Assembly: GCF_018294505.1 (NCBI RefSeq)
Contig: NC_057794.1
Coordinates: forward strand, 194,975,201-195,039,200
DNA: 64,000 bases
DNA from: Triticum aestivum
Taxonomy: Eukaryota > Streptophyta > Magnoliopsida > Poales > Poaceae
Direction of reading: 5' to 3'
Positions 23,175 through 34,819 of this stretch are shown piece by piece. Position 1 is the first letter of the stretch, and every line of letters begins with the position of its first letter. Made by a program: the position numbers and the translations under genes. Under the pieces are notes generated by a model that ran no database searches, was not told where the DNA came from, and saw only the letters and a list, made by a program, of their open reading frames with translations.

Positions 23175-23193
23175 CCCTACCTGGAGCGCCAAA
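23175..23193 (-). other. Primer-binding site of element B
   Basis: On the minus strand tttggcgctccaggtaggg directly follows the 5' LTR end. It corresponds to the PBS of element C. Confidence 0.65.
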
Positions 23194-24095
23194 TGTCGGG
23201 GTATGGGGTCCCGGCAAACCGTTAAGGTTCGAACACTGGGGTGCACGCGAAGTCTTTCCCTCTAACCGATCTACGCTCTAGCTCTCTAGGATCTTGCGGA
23301 CAAACTCGACAAACTCACAACACAGAAAGACACAGGGTTTATACTGGTTCGGGCCACCGTTGTGGTGTAATACTCTACTCCAGTGTGGTGGTGGTGGATT
23401 GCCTCTTGGGCTGATGATGAACAATACCAGGGAAGAACGGCCTCCTGAGGTTGAGGCGTTCTTGAGCTCTGTGAGCTTGTGTGTGGGGGGTGGTCTCTCT
23501 AGCCCCGATGCACTCCTTTTCCACTGTGGTGGCTAGTCCTCTTTATAGTGGCCTTGGTCCTCTTCCCAAATATCGAGCGGGGAGGGAGCCAACAATGGAG
23601 GGCTAATTTGAAGGGGGGCAGCTAGTACAAGCTACCCTGACAAAAGTTGTCTTCGCATGCACAAAGTTCTGATGGTGATGTTGTTCTGGGCTCCACGATG
23701 ACCTCCATCTTGCAGTCCATGGTCTTGGTCTTGTTGCACCGAAATGGCAACCTTTGCCTGAGGCCTTGGTACTCTGCGGCTACGCTTGCCCCCTTTGCAC
23801 CAAAGAGGAAACAAGGACGCTGTGCGCGCTGGCGCCCGCCTCGTGTCGATCATCACGTCTCACGTCACGAGAGCCTCGTGAGGTTCGCCTTGCCTTGATA
23901 TCTCCACTCCTCATGAGCCTGCCTAGCTAGGCCGCTCCTGAGGAGGTCTTGCGTCGACCGCCTCGCAAGGCTTGGCCCCTCGCAAGGGTCTTAAATGCTT
24001 TGTTGGTGAAGATGGGCCGTACGGCCTGCTGGTTCAGCCACGACGCGGGCCGCACGCAGGCAAGTCTAGGGACCCCCGTTCCCAGAAAGCCGACA
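23194..24095 (-). repeat. Right (5') LTR of element B
   Basis: 902 bp, TGTCGGGGTATGGGG to GCCGACA. The promoter-like TATAAAG on the minus strand is at 23541-23547. Confidence 0.87.
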
Positions 24096-24100
24096 CCATC

Positions 24101-25913
24101 CTCGGGTATCCAGCTCTGGCCCAGTTCATGGAAGCAACCCATCCTTCTTACAATCTCATGAAGATGCCGGGGAGCCAGGGCATCCTCACCATCAAGGGGG
24201 ACTCCAAGGAGGCCCTGGCGGCACTCAAGCTTTCCCTCAAGGCCGCGACGATAGCACAACCCACTGATGCGGATACCTCCAAGGCCAAGGGAGCCGCACC
24301 AACCAAGAAAAAGCAATGCTTCACTCAGGCCAAGGAAGAAACCAAGCAAGTGTTGGTTGAGGAGGACGGGTCCTCAGGGGCAACCTTTACCATAGGCGCC
24401 AACCTCGAGCCTGCTCAGAAGGAGGCGCTAGTGAAGTTTCTGTGTGCAAACAAGGGAGTGTTCGCCTGGGAGCCCGACCAGCTGGTAGGGGTCCCAAGAG
24501 AGGTAATAGACCACCACCTAAAGGTGTGCCCCAATGTACGCCCTGTGAAGCAGAAGGTGAGGCGGCAGTCCGCAGAGAAGCAAGGTTTGATCATCCAAGA
24601 AACTCGCAAGTTGGAGGCTGCGGGTGTCATACGCAAAGTTTGGTACCCCGAGTGGCTGGCGAACCCCGTCATCATCCCCAAGAAAGGTGGGAAGGAGCGT
24701 ATGTACATCGACTTCACCAACCTCAACAAGGTCTGCCCCCAGGACCCGTTCCCGCTTCCACGCATCGACCAGATCGTCGACTCCACCGTCGAGTGCGACT
24801 TTCTATGCTTCCTAGATGCGTTCTCAGGTTATCACTAGATCAAGATGGCGGTAGAAGATGTGGAGAAGACGGCCTTCCTAACCCTGTGTGGGGTGTACTG
24901 TTACACCTGCATGCTGTTCGGGCTGCGCAACGTGGGCGCAACCTTCCAACGACTCAAGCACATCGTGCTGAAGTCCCGAGAGGCGGGGACCTTGATCCAA
25001 GAACTAGAGGAGACCTTTGAAAGCCTTCGTCAGGTGGACTTGCAGCTCAATCCGGAGAACTGCATGTTTGGTGTCCCATCTGGCAAGCTACTGGGTTTCC
25101 TGGTGTCCCACAGGGGGATCGAGGCCAACCCAGAGAATGTCAAGGCCATTGAAGACATGAGTCCACCACAGACCCTCAAGGAAATGTAGAAGTTGGTTGG
25201 TCGGGTGACTGTGTTGGGGCGCTTCATCTCCAAGCTAGGAGAGCGTGCCCTACCCTTCTTCAAGCTGATGAAAAAGAAGGGCCCGTTCGAGTGGACCCTA
25301 GAGGCTGACCAAGATTTTCAAGACCTCAAGAGATACCTGACCAGCCCTCCAGTGATGCTGGCGCCACAACGTCACGAGCCCCTAGTGCTCTATCTTGCCG
25401 CCACCCCGTACTCAGCCAATGCAGCCCTGGTGACGGTTCAGGAAGAACACCAAGCCAAGGGTGCGCCGCGCCATGCCATGCCTCTAGCAGAGACGGCGCA
25501 AGACCGGAAGGGCGCCATAAGGGCCGTAGCAGCAGCGGCAGAGGATCAGGCTCAGCAGAACGACGCCCCCAAACTCACGGAGACTTTGGCAATCGACCAA
25601 GCGTCGGGGGCTCTACCCCCTCAGGAGACACCCCAGCTTCCAGAAGACTCAAACCTCGTCAGCACGCCTACCCTCGTCGAGCACCTGGTATACTTCGTCA
25701 GCATGGTGTTGCGGGATGCAAGAGCATGGTACCCCATGCCTCAGAAGCTCCTGCTCACGCTCCTAGTGGCCTCGTGAAAGCTGCGGAACTACTTTCAAGG
25801 CCACCCCATCAAGGTCGCCTCAGCTTACCCATTGGAAAGAGTGCTCAGGAGCCCCAACTCTGTCGGGAGAGTCGCTGAATGGAACATCGAGTTGCAAGCA
25901 TTCCAGCTGGAGT
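24101..25913 (+). pseudogene. Reverse transcriptase region of element C, catalytic motif deleted
   Basis: The frame resumes after B with LGYPALAQFMEATH and runs through typical gypsy RT blocks: LEAAGVIRKVWYPEWLANPV, MYIDFTNLNKVCP, FPLPRIDQIVDS, FLDAFSGYH, then MLFGLRNVGATFQR and LQLNPENCMFGVPSGKLLGF. Three in-frame stops occur: TAG 24836-24838, TAG 25187-25189 and TGA 25775-25777. Each is one C-to-T step from the expected Gln, Gln and Arg codons. Between ATFQR and KSREAG the family normally carries about 20 more residues including the YVDD catalytic motif; that segment is missing. A linker with acidic and Ala-rich text (25440-25680) follows, then FVSMVLRDARAWYPMPQKLL. The CACTA element ends it at 25914. 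Confidence 0.75.
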
Positions 25914-26355
25914 CACTACAAAAAAAATACACTTCCGTGATGATACATGTTTGTCATAGTAGGTCGCGTTTTCTGTCATGCATGTACATCCATGACGATT
26001 TTATGACAGAATCAAGATAGTCATACCTGTGTTGTCGTAGAAGTGTTCCATGACATTACAAAATTATCATCACGGAAGTGTCCACTTCCATGATGATAAA
26101 TCGCGTGTCACAGAAGTGCTTTCGTCAAGGCTGACCAACACGTGGCATCCACCGTAACGGAACGCCGTTAAGCTATCGGGACGGGTTTTGGATCTGATAA
26201 CCCGTTAACAGCCCCGACCAATGGGGATTTTCCACATGTAAAATCATCATTGGCTGCAGGAGACACGTGTCAGGTCCGCGTTGGCACATGTGTCACTCAT
26301 CCAATGGGCGAGACGCGCCTATGATATGTTGACACGTGGACCGACCCATCAAGTT

Positions 26356-26690
26356 TAAATGGGCCGGCCCAACTGAAGGCCCATAAGATTTTGCGGACCA
26401 TAATGGGCTGGCCGAGCTAAAGGCCCACAAGATATTGCGGACCATAGTGGGCTGGCCCAGCTAAAGGCCCACAAGATTTTGCAGGCCATAATGGGCCGGC
26501 CCAGGTAAAGGCCCACAAGATTTTTCTGTGCCATAATGGGCCAGCCCAAGTAAAGGCCCACAAGATTCTTGTGGATCATAATGGGCCGGCCTAGCTAAAG
26601 GCCCACAAGATTTTGCCGACATTAATGGGTCGGCCCAGCTGTAGGCCCACAAGATTTTGAGGACCCTAGTAGGCCGGCCCATTAACTGGC
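26356..26690. repeat. Tandem array, about seven units of 44-46 bp, in CACTA subterminal region
   Basis: The repeating core is taatgggccggcccagctaaa, then ggcccacaagattttgcgg. Units start near 26356, 26400, 26444, 26488 and so on, decaying rightwards. Each unit carries GGCCCA and TGGGC motifs in opposing orientation, a usual form for transposase-binding subterminal repeats. Confidence 0.7.
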
Positions 26691-27512
26691 TGCCATGTTT
26701 TGGGCCAAATGCCGGCCCATATTTGATCCTCTCCATTAATGGCCTGCCATGCTCCGGGCCTAATAGTGGCCCATATGAGATCCGGCCCGTTAAAAGCCTA
26801 CCATGTTCTGGGCTGAATTACGGCCTAGATCAGGTCCGACCCTTTAAGAGGCTTTGGGCTCAATTATGGCCCATATCAGATTCGGCCCGTCAACTAGACA
26901 CTATGCTTTTTGCCCACTTGCTAAAGGCCCACTTAGTAATTCGGCCTGATATTAGTTTTGGCCTGTTAAGGGCCCATTTAACATTTCGGCCCTATATTAA
27001 TTTTGGCCTATTAAAAGCCCGTCATATAGTTGGGCCTAACTATGTCCCAGTTTGCATCCGGCCTGCTTGCAGCCGATATCTGATTGGGCCAAACAAGGAC
27101 CGAGCCAATTTTGGCCTGTTAAAAGCCCGTGATTTGATTCACACAATCATGGGCCAGGGTTCATTTCGGGCTGCTGCCGGCCCGTGAGCTGTTCGGCACG
27201 TTTTAGGCCCAACCTACATCGTGATTGCATGACGGCCCGATTATGTACCGTAATTTTATGGTTTGGCCAGTTTCCTGCGAAGACAGGATATATATACAGT
27301 AAAATAACTGCAGCATCATGAATAAGACAAACCTAGACTATACAATAAAGAAATTACGGCATATTAAATCGACTTGGCATCGAAGTTCGCCACTATGATA
27401 ATAAAGCACAAGCAGACAACAGATTACATACACTAGGCATCAAAGATCGCCACCAGTGCAAATAAACACACCAACAAAATAATATACAAAACCGACAGCA
27501 CTTCAATAGAGT

Positions 27513-30500
27513 TCAAGAAAGGTTAGCCCTGCTGGGGAGCTGCAGCGCAAGCAGCTGAGCAAGATGATGCGAGCGTGCTTGTTCAACACTTATATATTCC
27601 TCACTCTGAAAGATAAACAAGCAGACAGATGACATGTTTTGCACATAAAAGTATCAGTGCTGACATTTCATCACATTTCTTACTAACGAATAAAGAGACA
27701 CGGTTTAAAATTGCATTAACACAATATGGTATTGTTCAGGTCAAGACATGGCAGGAAATGACATTGTGAAGGAGTTGGCAGCTTCACGACACCACTGGAT
27801 TATAGATTAAGAACTCATAAGTATCAATGGTTAGTGTGTTGTCAATTTATACCATTTTATATTGGCAAATAAAGAGACGGTTTAAATAATAGTAGAATGA
27901 TATGACATTGTTCATAGTTAAGACATTGCAAAATATGACATTGTGCTGTAGTGGGTAGGTTCACCACACCATTGGATTACGGATGAAGAACAGAAGCATA
28001 CATGCAGTGCAAAAGAAGATCACTTGCTTTGTATAGTTTAATTTACATGGTATGAAGAAGGAACTTGGTTGTACAACTGAAAACTTAAATTGAGAAAGGA
28101 CAAACTTTTGTTTATGAACTACATAATAAACTTTAAACAAGCATTTTGATGCAAACACCAAAAATAAACAGCTGTTGAAGTCATGCCTAACCAAATATAT
28201 ACAACAAAGTTTGAAGTCTTGAGATGGACAAACTTACATTATTGGTGAAGACAGGCTCTATAAAGGCCTTGTCCATGCTGATGGGGGGGCAATTCAAGAA
28301 TTTTACCACAGAATCTTCTTCAAAAGCATTTCCTTTATTCTACATTTTGTTAAGAGTAAATATAGACATGATAATATACGAAAAAATGGAGAACATTTAA
28401 GATAAGATGAAGAGTGATGCTACATAACCAAGTAGCTATAAATGTAAGTGCAATGATGCAGGAAAAAGGTACAGCCAAGAGCAATGCACAGCTAAACTTC
28501 TTCAGTACCAACCTTATGGTAAGAGTAAATATATATCTGATGTGTAGAAAATGGAGGGCAAAGGAAAATAAGCTACAAAGTGATGGTACATGAACAACTA
28601 CGTGTCATTATAATTGCACTGATAAAGGATCGCATGTACTTACAAGAACAATGTAGAGCTAAAAAACATTGGCATTGGATATATTCTACACTAATGTAAC
28701 CATTCATATAGATCAGATAATTTGGAGCGAACAATTGATAAGCAAGCTATGATGCATACTACTGTCACTGTCAGGACCCCGACTCGATGTCACATCGATC
28801 TAGCCGGTAACACCTCATATCACTTTGCGGCCTCACGCACGGTATCCCCACGGGTGTCGCCTTACCTTTGCCCGGGACCGTTTGCGCCTTTTGGCTCACG
28901 TATATGATAGTGTCGCTAGCATCCATATGATAAGGAGCCCGGGCTGACATGACTAGTCGTAAACCCAAAGTGGCACAGACTTACAGGGACAGGCATCCAT
29001 GACCCAGCTTCGAACGTGTCGGTCATCAGCAAGTGGGTCCGGGCTGTAGCACCGGGCTAGCAGGACTCCGGTAAACCGGGCTGTAGCGGGCTAACAGGAC
29101 TCCGGTACTCAATGCGTGACATTTCCCCGAAGGGACAGACACAGGAACGAAGAAGGACACATGCCGGCCAGCCTAAGTGTTCCAGAGCAGTAGCAAGCTA
29201 CGATGGCTCAGCGGTAACACTAGGAGACATTTCCCAGTAAGAGAGGCTACTAAAGATAAACAACTAGGTAGTCAGATCCCACACATACCAAGCATTTCAA
29301 TCATACACACAATATGCTCGATATGTGCAAATACAACGAAGCATCACAACATGACTCTACGACACAAGTACTTTATTTAAGGCTCAGGGAGCCATACATA
29401 GCATACACAAAGGTACGGGTCCCACGACCCAACATACAAGTCATACAGTCATACAAACCAGCAGCGGAAGTAACTTGTCTGAGTACAGACAACTAGTAAA
29501 ATAAAAGAGGCTTGGAAAGCCTAGCTATACTATGTGGTCCTTCACAAGCTCAGGGTCACCACCTGGGCCTTTAGCCTACTCGTTGATGTCAACGTCTACA
29601 TAGAACCCATCAGAAGGGGTTGCAGCGTCTTCTGTAAAAATGTAAATTATAGCAACATGAGTACAAAGGTACTCAGCAAGACTTACATCAGATCCTACAT
29701 ACATGCATATTATCAAGAAGGGTTGGAGGAGTTATTGCAGCAAGCCAGCTTTAACTCTTGGCTAGACTATCCTACGATACTTCAACTTGAAATGGTTTTG
29801 CGCACACGAGTCCACTACTCACCACTTCAATACACTACCGAGGATCCGCCTCCGTCTTCCTACGGAAGAGCCATCCTCGGCACTCACACTTATCTTGAGG
29901 GTTTTAGTAGTTTCCATTTACTTGTCTATGAGCTGTATAGGCAACCAAGTAGTCCTTTACCGCGGACGCGGCTATTCGAATAGATCATGATAACCCTGCA
30001 GGGGTGTACTTCTTCATACATGTTTCCACCACTTAGCGTCTGCACACGACATGTGCTCGGCAGACTTCAAGCGAAAGCCGACGTGGGTGTAGACCACGAC
30101 CTACCTAAACACTTAAGCCTCTAGTCCAGGTTTATCGCCTATCCAGGTTCCATCCGCAGGGAGTCCGGCCGAGGTTTCCCATACGGCCCCGAACGATGTG
30201 AACAGGGTTCCCGAGATACCTAACGGGTATTCGGTACACCGTGCCACGTACCTACCGCATCACAGCCCACCCCTACGGTCAGCGCTGTCCACGGCCTCCA
30301 GTAGGCTACAAACACCAGAAACTACATGCAACTCCTGGACAGAGAGCTAGGGTGAATAAGAAGTCGAGCGGGGTCATATTTCAGGGCCCAATGCATGGTA
30401 GTAGCTGTATCTTAAATCACACATACAGATCTCAGTGCTTAAGGTCGGCTTCAATGAAACAACCCACCATGTACTCCTACATGGCCTCTCATCGATACCT

Positions 30501-33500
30501 TTACCAAATCGTGTTCACCACACCACTCTCATTACCGACATAATCATTTCACTCTAGCCCATCACCCAGATGAACCAGACCTGACACGACTCTAAGCATA
30601 GCAGGCATAGCAAGGTAGGAACAACACATACATATGGCTCAATCAACTCCTACACATGCTAGTGGGTTTCATCTAGTTACTGTGGCAATGACAGGTCATG
30701 CAGAGGAAATGGGTTCAACTACCATAGCACACAGCAGTTTGAAACGTGTTGTCTTAATGCAGTAAAAGAGAGCAGGAGCGAGAACATGGGATTGTATCGA
30801 TATGATCAAATGGTTGGTTGCTTGCCTGATGGTTCGATGCACTGATACGGTTCTTCGTTAGGGTAATCACGGTACTCCTCGGAGGCAGAACCTGTCGCAA
30901 AGGACACCGATACACAACCATCACCAAACAATGTGCAACAATATGATGCATGCATGAAACATGGCAATATGAGGGTGTTGGGCTAATGCAACTAAAACCA
31001 AAAGGGTTTGAACCAATTTGAATCAAAGATTCAAATTTCAAACTCAAACATGGCCTTTTAAAGTGCTTTTCCTTGTTCTGTATTAAACATCAAGTTAACT
31101 TGTTTAGTCATGCATGAAAATAGTACAGATGGATAGATTGGATTTTTCTGATCATTTTTCATATATAATTTGTCTGATTTGGAGTTACAGAATAAAAGTT
31201 ATGAATTTTTGAAGTTTAAATAATATTCTGGAATTTCCTGATTTAAATTAAATCCAGAAATATATATATTGCGCCAGCATGACGTCAGTGGTCAACTGCG
31301 GCTGGCTGGGGTCAAACCTGACGTGTGGGGTCCACACGTCAGTGACAGGGGGGTTTAACAGGGTTAATTTAATCTTAATTAGGAATTAGTGGCGCTAGGG
31401 CCCACTGGTCAGTGTCAGGGGGGTTGACTAACAGTGATTAGCACTAGGCTGACCACCTGGCCGACGGGGCCCACGCGTCAGTGACCCTGGGGGGGTCAAA
31501 CCCCAGGTCATACAGGTCAAACCCACCGGCGACATGACGCCGGCGAGGCCCGAGACGGCGGCGCGATGCGGAAATGCGCTACAGGGCACGGGCGAGGCCG
31601 TGCTTGGGCTCGTTGGAGAGCCCTTGCTCCCGCGCGTCGAACGGTGGTGGTGGTCGTGCCTGAGGTGGCCGGTACCGACGACGGCGAGCTCGTGAGCGGC
31701 GGCCGGAGTTCGGGTGCGGTCGGGATCGGCGCTGCTGCTCGCAAGCGAGGGAGCTGAGGCGCTGGAGGGGCTCTACGGGTCGCGGCAAGCACAACGGGTG
31801 CACGCCCGTGACCAAATGGTCACCGGAGCTGCGTCGACGGCGAGCTCGGCGACGGCGGGGGTTCGGCCGTGGTGGGAAACGGGGTTACGGCGCGGGAACG
31901 AGGGGGAAAAGCGGGGGAAACGGTGGCGGAGCTCACCGCGGTTGCAGTGGGCGTCGAAGCGGGCTCGGGGACGCGCTGGAGACGGCGAATCAACGGCGAT
32001 GGTGGTCGGAGCCCGAGGAGGAAGACGATGGCGTGGAGGCGATGCAGAGCTTCCCGAGGGGCTTGGCTTGGTGGGGAGGAAGAGGGGGTCGCGGAGCTCC
32101 TGAGCTCAGCGGAGGGGCGAGGGGTGGCCGGTGACGGCTGCTATGGCGAACGGCGGCGAGGGGTGCGTTCGGACACGGGAGGGAAAGAGCGAGGGAGAAG
32201 AGAAGAAGAACCGGGGGAGAGTGAGAGAGAACGGGGGAGGGCGTGGCGTCGTTCCAGGCCATCTAGACGAGGAGGGGAGGGGCGGGCAGGCAGGCGAGCT
32301 GGTGGCGTGGCGCGGTGGCGCGCGCGCGCGCCGGGCACACTCCCCTCCCTCTGTCGAGGACGAAGACGACAGAGGAGGGAGACGGGCTGGGCCGCCTGCT
32401 AGCTGGGCCGGCCAGCTGGCTGGGCTGCACAGGGAGGAGCCCCAGGTAAGCTTCTCCCTTTTATTTATTTCTGTTTTCTAATTTCTGACATTTGTTTTGA
32501 TTTAAATAAAATATTAAATCATTTTATTAACTTATGCCAATTTTTGCAGGAGCTAGATATATTATTCCAGAGCTCCCCAACAGGTGGCATAGTTTTTGGA
32601 CATATATTAATATATATAACTAATATATTTCCAATGCAAATATTTATGCATTAATTCCAAATGCCCAAAATAAATACCTATGAGCTCTTAAAAATATTGG
32701 TTTGATTTTTATCTCTGTCCAATATTTTCAGAGAGCAACATGAGCATTTTCTTGGACCCTTTTGGAGAAATTTTTATTTGAGTCATTTTCAAAAATGATT
32801 CTGAGGGTTTCACAAATCCCCATTTCAAGTTTCTGATGAAAGAGTAAACATGATGCAACACTCTAATGCATGACTAGCTAGGGTGTGACAGTCACATAAT
32901 GAACCAGGTATGTATGCAAGTACAGTGATACAGGACAACAGGTAATAACAAGAGCAAAGCAGCGGGCAGCATATTTGCGATATCCTATCGTTCTTGTCAA
33001 ACCAGAATTCTTCTTCGAGCAGATTTCCTGCAAAAAAGATCCGTAAGGCACATGCGGAAAAGTAAAAGTTCAAATTGTCATGTGATTTCATAGACAATAC
33101 CTCATCCTGGGAACGAGATCAGTGCATAACAAGGTTTTTCCATTCAATGTCTTCTAAAGTTAGCACAGGAGACTTCACCAGAAATTCATTTATAGACTTG
33201 CCATCAAAGTGTGATTTCCTCAGGTAACACCGATACTACTGCAATGCTTCCTTGAAAAGCACAAGCAAGCTTTTCTCGTCATGACTATCCAGATTGACCC
33301 TCGCCTAGTTATAACAATGTAATATAAATCATTGATGTGTTCAATCAGCAGAAAACAGGAAAATAATAACCATGAATAATAGCACATACACGTAAGTTGG
33401 ACAGGAAGATGTGAAAATGGTGTTTGTCTTCACAATAATCTTCCCATGATGGGAATATATGCACGTAGTCCCTAACAACATTGAAAGCATTGTCTTTTAA

Positions 33501-34290
33501 ACTGGGAATAAATGGAATGGGGTTCCAATCTGCAGGAATTGGCCGTCTGTAGAGTTGGGATAGGTCTTCCGCCGGTGGACTTGTTATACTTTTTGTTGGA
33601 GTGGGATTTTTCTGTGGTACAGCTGGTGCTATGGCAACTGAAATCGGTATACCTTTTGCTGGAGTGAAGGTCCTGTGCGGTGGGGCTAGTGGTGTGGCCA
33701 GTGAAGTATGGGTACAGTCTGCTAGAGTCGGTCCTACATTTTGTGTCACTGGTTGTACAACCAATATAAGTGGGGTGTTGTTTGATTTCTCCGGCACCAC
33801 CACATTTTTCAAGGACTTTGCTGGTGCTCCTTCAGGCTCGGCAATCACCCTCTTCCTTTTTGATGTCTGATGCACAAGAACAGCATTTGAGTGGAAAAAC
33901 ATGGTATGATGGCAGATGGAATATTTATTGATAATGGATGGGCATGGCATCTCGACATATATGATGAGTAAACTAAGCAGATGGCGGTGCAACAAAGTAA
34001 AAGAAATGCAAGACAACATATGCAAGATACCCACAATCAATAAAACATTGCCAAATTAGAACAGGCATCCTGATGGGTGAACAGGACAGGCCATCTGCCT
34101 TTGACTCCTCGAGGTTAGAATATTCATTAGGATCATATTCTAAACAAGAATCAATAAGTGGGGAGCGTGTGAGTTTCATTGCATCCAGAATGGCACTCAA
34201 TGCCTTGGTGCCAATTTTGTAAGTCATTGCAGGGTTTAGCTTCAAGAGTGGACTGCTGCTAGTGTGACACAAAGCAGCTACACAGATCAT
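27513..34290 (-). pseudogene. TNP1-like second gene of the CACTA element, split by a solo LTR
   Basis: Minus-strand exons can be seen with GT-AG borders. One near 33990-34290 contains IDSCLEYDPNEYSNLEESKAD. Another is 33392-33866 (TSKRKRVIAEPEGAPA to FPSWEDYCEDKHHFH). The next is 33101-33304 (VNLDSHDEKSLLVLFKEALQ, then YRCYLRKSHFDGKS). One starts at 33027 after a ttttttgcag acceptor and runs into the solo LTR. A last short exon is 27513-27605 (VEQARSHHLAQLLALQLPS, then TGA). This is the pattern of the accessory TNP1/TNPA-type gene of grass CACTA elements, presumed to bind subterminal repeats. The 33101-33304 exon has a TAG after EALQ and a TGA where Trp is expected, so it is inactive. No TNP2-type DDE transposase was found. 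Confidence 0.55.
28769..32890 (-). repeat. Solo LTR of the element D family in the CACTA element
   Basis: 4122 bp from TGTCAGGACCCCGACTCG to GTGACA, flanked by a perfect 5-bp duplication gtcac (28764-28768 and 32891-32895). No internal region follows on either side, so a full element was reduced by LTR-LTR recombination. 28769-31240 is nearly the same as 43902-46370, and the last 75 bp match too. In between (about 31270-32815) it differs strongly from the two LTRs of D. Confidence 0.9.
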
Positions 34291-34653
34291 AGTGTAGATA
34301 TAACGGGAAAACCTTAAGCATCAGAGTAAAATCAGCAAAGTGGAACTTGCTGGAATATATGTGCTAGTATTGCCGGTACGGCTAGAAAGGCTTCGGATAC
34401 CAGCTCTCTACAAGTTAAGGTGTGGTACTGTTAATATCAGTGTAACTCTCAAAGGCGACACAGCTCCCCGCATTTCCTTGCTATTATTATAGTATTCAAG
34501 TGGGCAGGCCACTACAAATCCTATTCCTATGTTTACAAGATCCTACGAATCAAAGAGGCTCAAAGTGTCCATCACAACTGACCGTATAGTCCTCTACACT
34601 GCAAATGTCCCTGCTCATCTTCAGTACAAGGAACATACTGTAGTACTATCATA

Positions 34654-34811
34654 CTCCCTCCATTCCAAAATATAAGTCTTAGTAGAGATTTCCACTATGG
34701 ATCACATACAGATGTATCCAGATACATTTTAGAGTGTAGATTCACTCAGTTTGCTCCATATGTATTCCACGTGGAATCTATACAAAGACTTGTATTTAGG
34801 AACGAAGAGAG
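34654..34811. repeat. Stowaway-type MITE (158 bp)
   Basis: CTCCCTCCATTCCAAAATATAAG at the left, inverse at the right (cttgtatttaggaacgaagagag), flanked by TA on both sides. No coding capacity. Inserted in the CACTA element. Confidence 0.85.
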
Positions 34812-34819
34812 TACATATT

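Larger units (their letters stand above)
19595..24095 (-). mobile_element. Non-autonomous LTR retrotransposon B nested in element C
   Basis: The LTRs are 19595-20509 and 23194-24095, flanked by a perfect 5-bp target duplication ccatc (19590-19594 and 24096-24100). Orientation is minus: the PBS in reverse abuts the right LTR, a GGGGGCTAC purine tract abuts the left LTR on the minus strand, and the LTR TATAAAG is on the minus strand. The interior has no protease, RT or integrase, only a plus-strand Transposase_28-type gene. The LTRs differ at about 2 of the first 60 bases. They match the LTR of host element C in reverse, so a non-autonomous member inserted head-opposed into its own family. Confidence 0.87.
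17824..25913 (+). mobile_element. Gypsy LTR retrotransposon C, 3' truncated and split by element B
   Basis: A 5' LTR (17824-18713), PBS, gag-like frame, protease and reverse transcriptase read on the plus strand. Element B sits inside at 19595-24095: protease text ending in LPYNAI before it continues as LGYPALAQF after it. The CACTA element cuts C at 25914, within the region following RT. RNase H catalytic parts, integrase and the 3' LTR are not in the window. Confidence 0.82.

Noticed and set aside
23972..24100. Start of the long RT frame inside the LTR of B
   Set aside because: The frame is open there by chance. The element C coding sequence resumes only after the ccatc duplication at 24096-24100.
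26356..26690. Regular repeats that could suggest a CRISPR array
   Set aside because: Units are contiguous without unique spacers, the genome is a plant, and the setting is a CACTA subterminal region.
29534..29983. A 149-codon plus-strand frame in the solo LTR, with partly conserved counterparts in both LTRs of D
   Set aside because: It is antisense to the LTR, is interrupted in the two D copies, and conservation is explained by overall LTR identity. No motif is recognised.
31714..32481. Overlapping GC-rich Arg/Gly-rich frames in all three plus-strand frames
   Set aside because: They arise from GC-rich LTR sequence lacking AT-rich stop codons. No consistent frame or domain.
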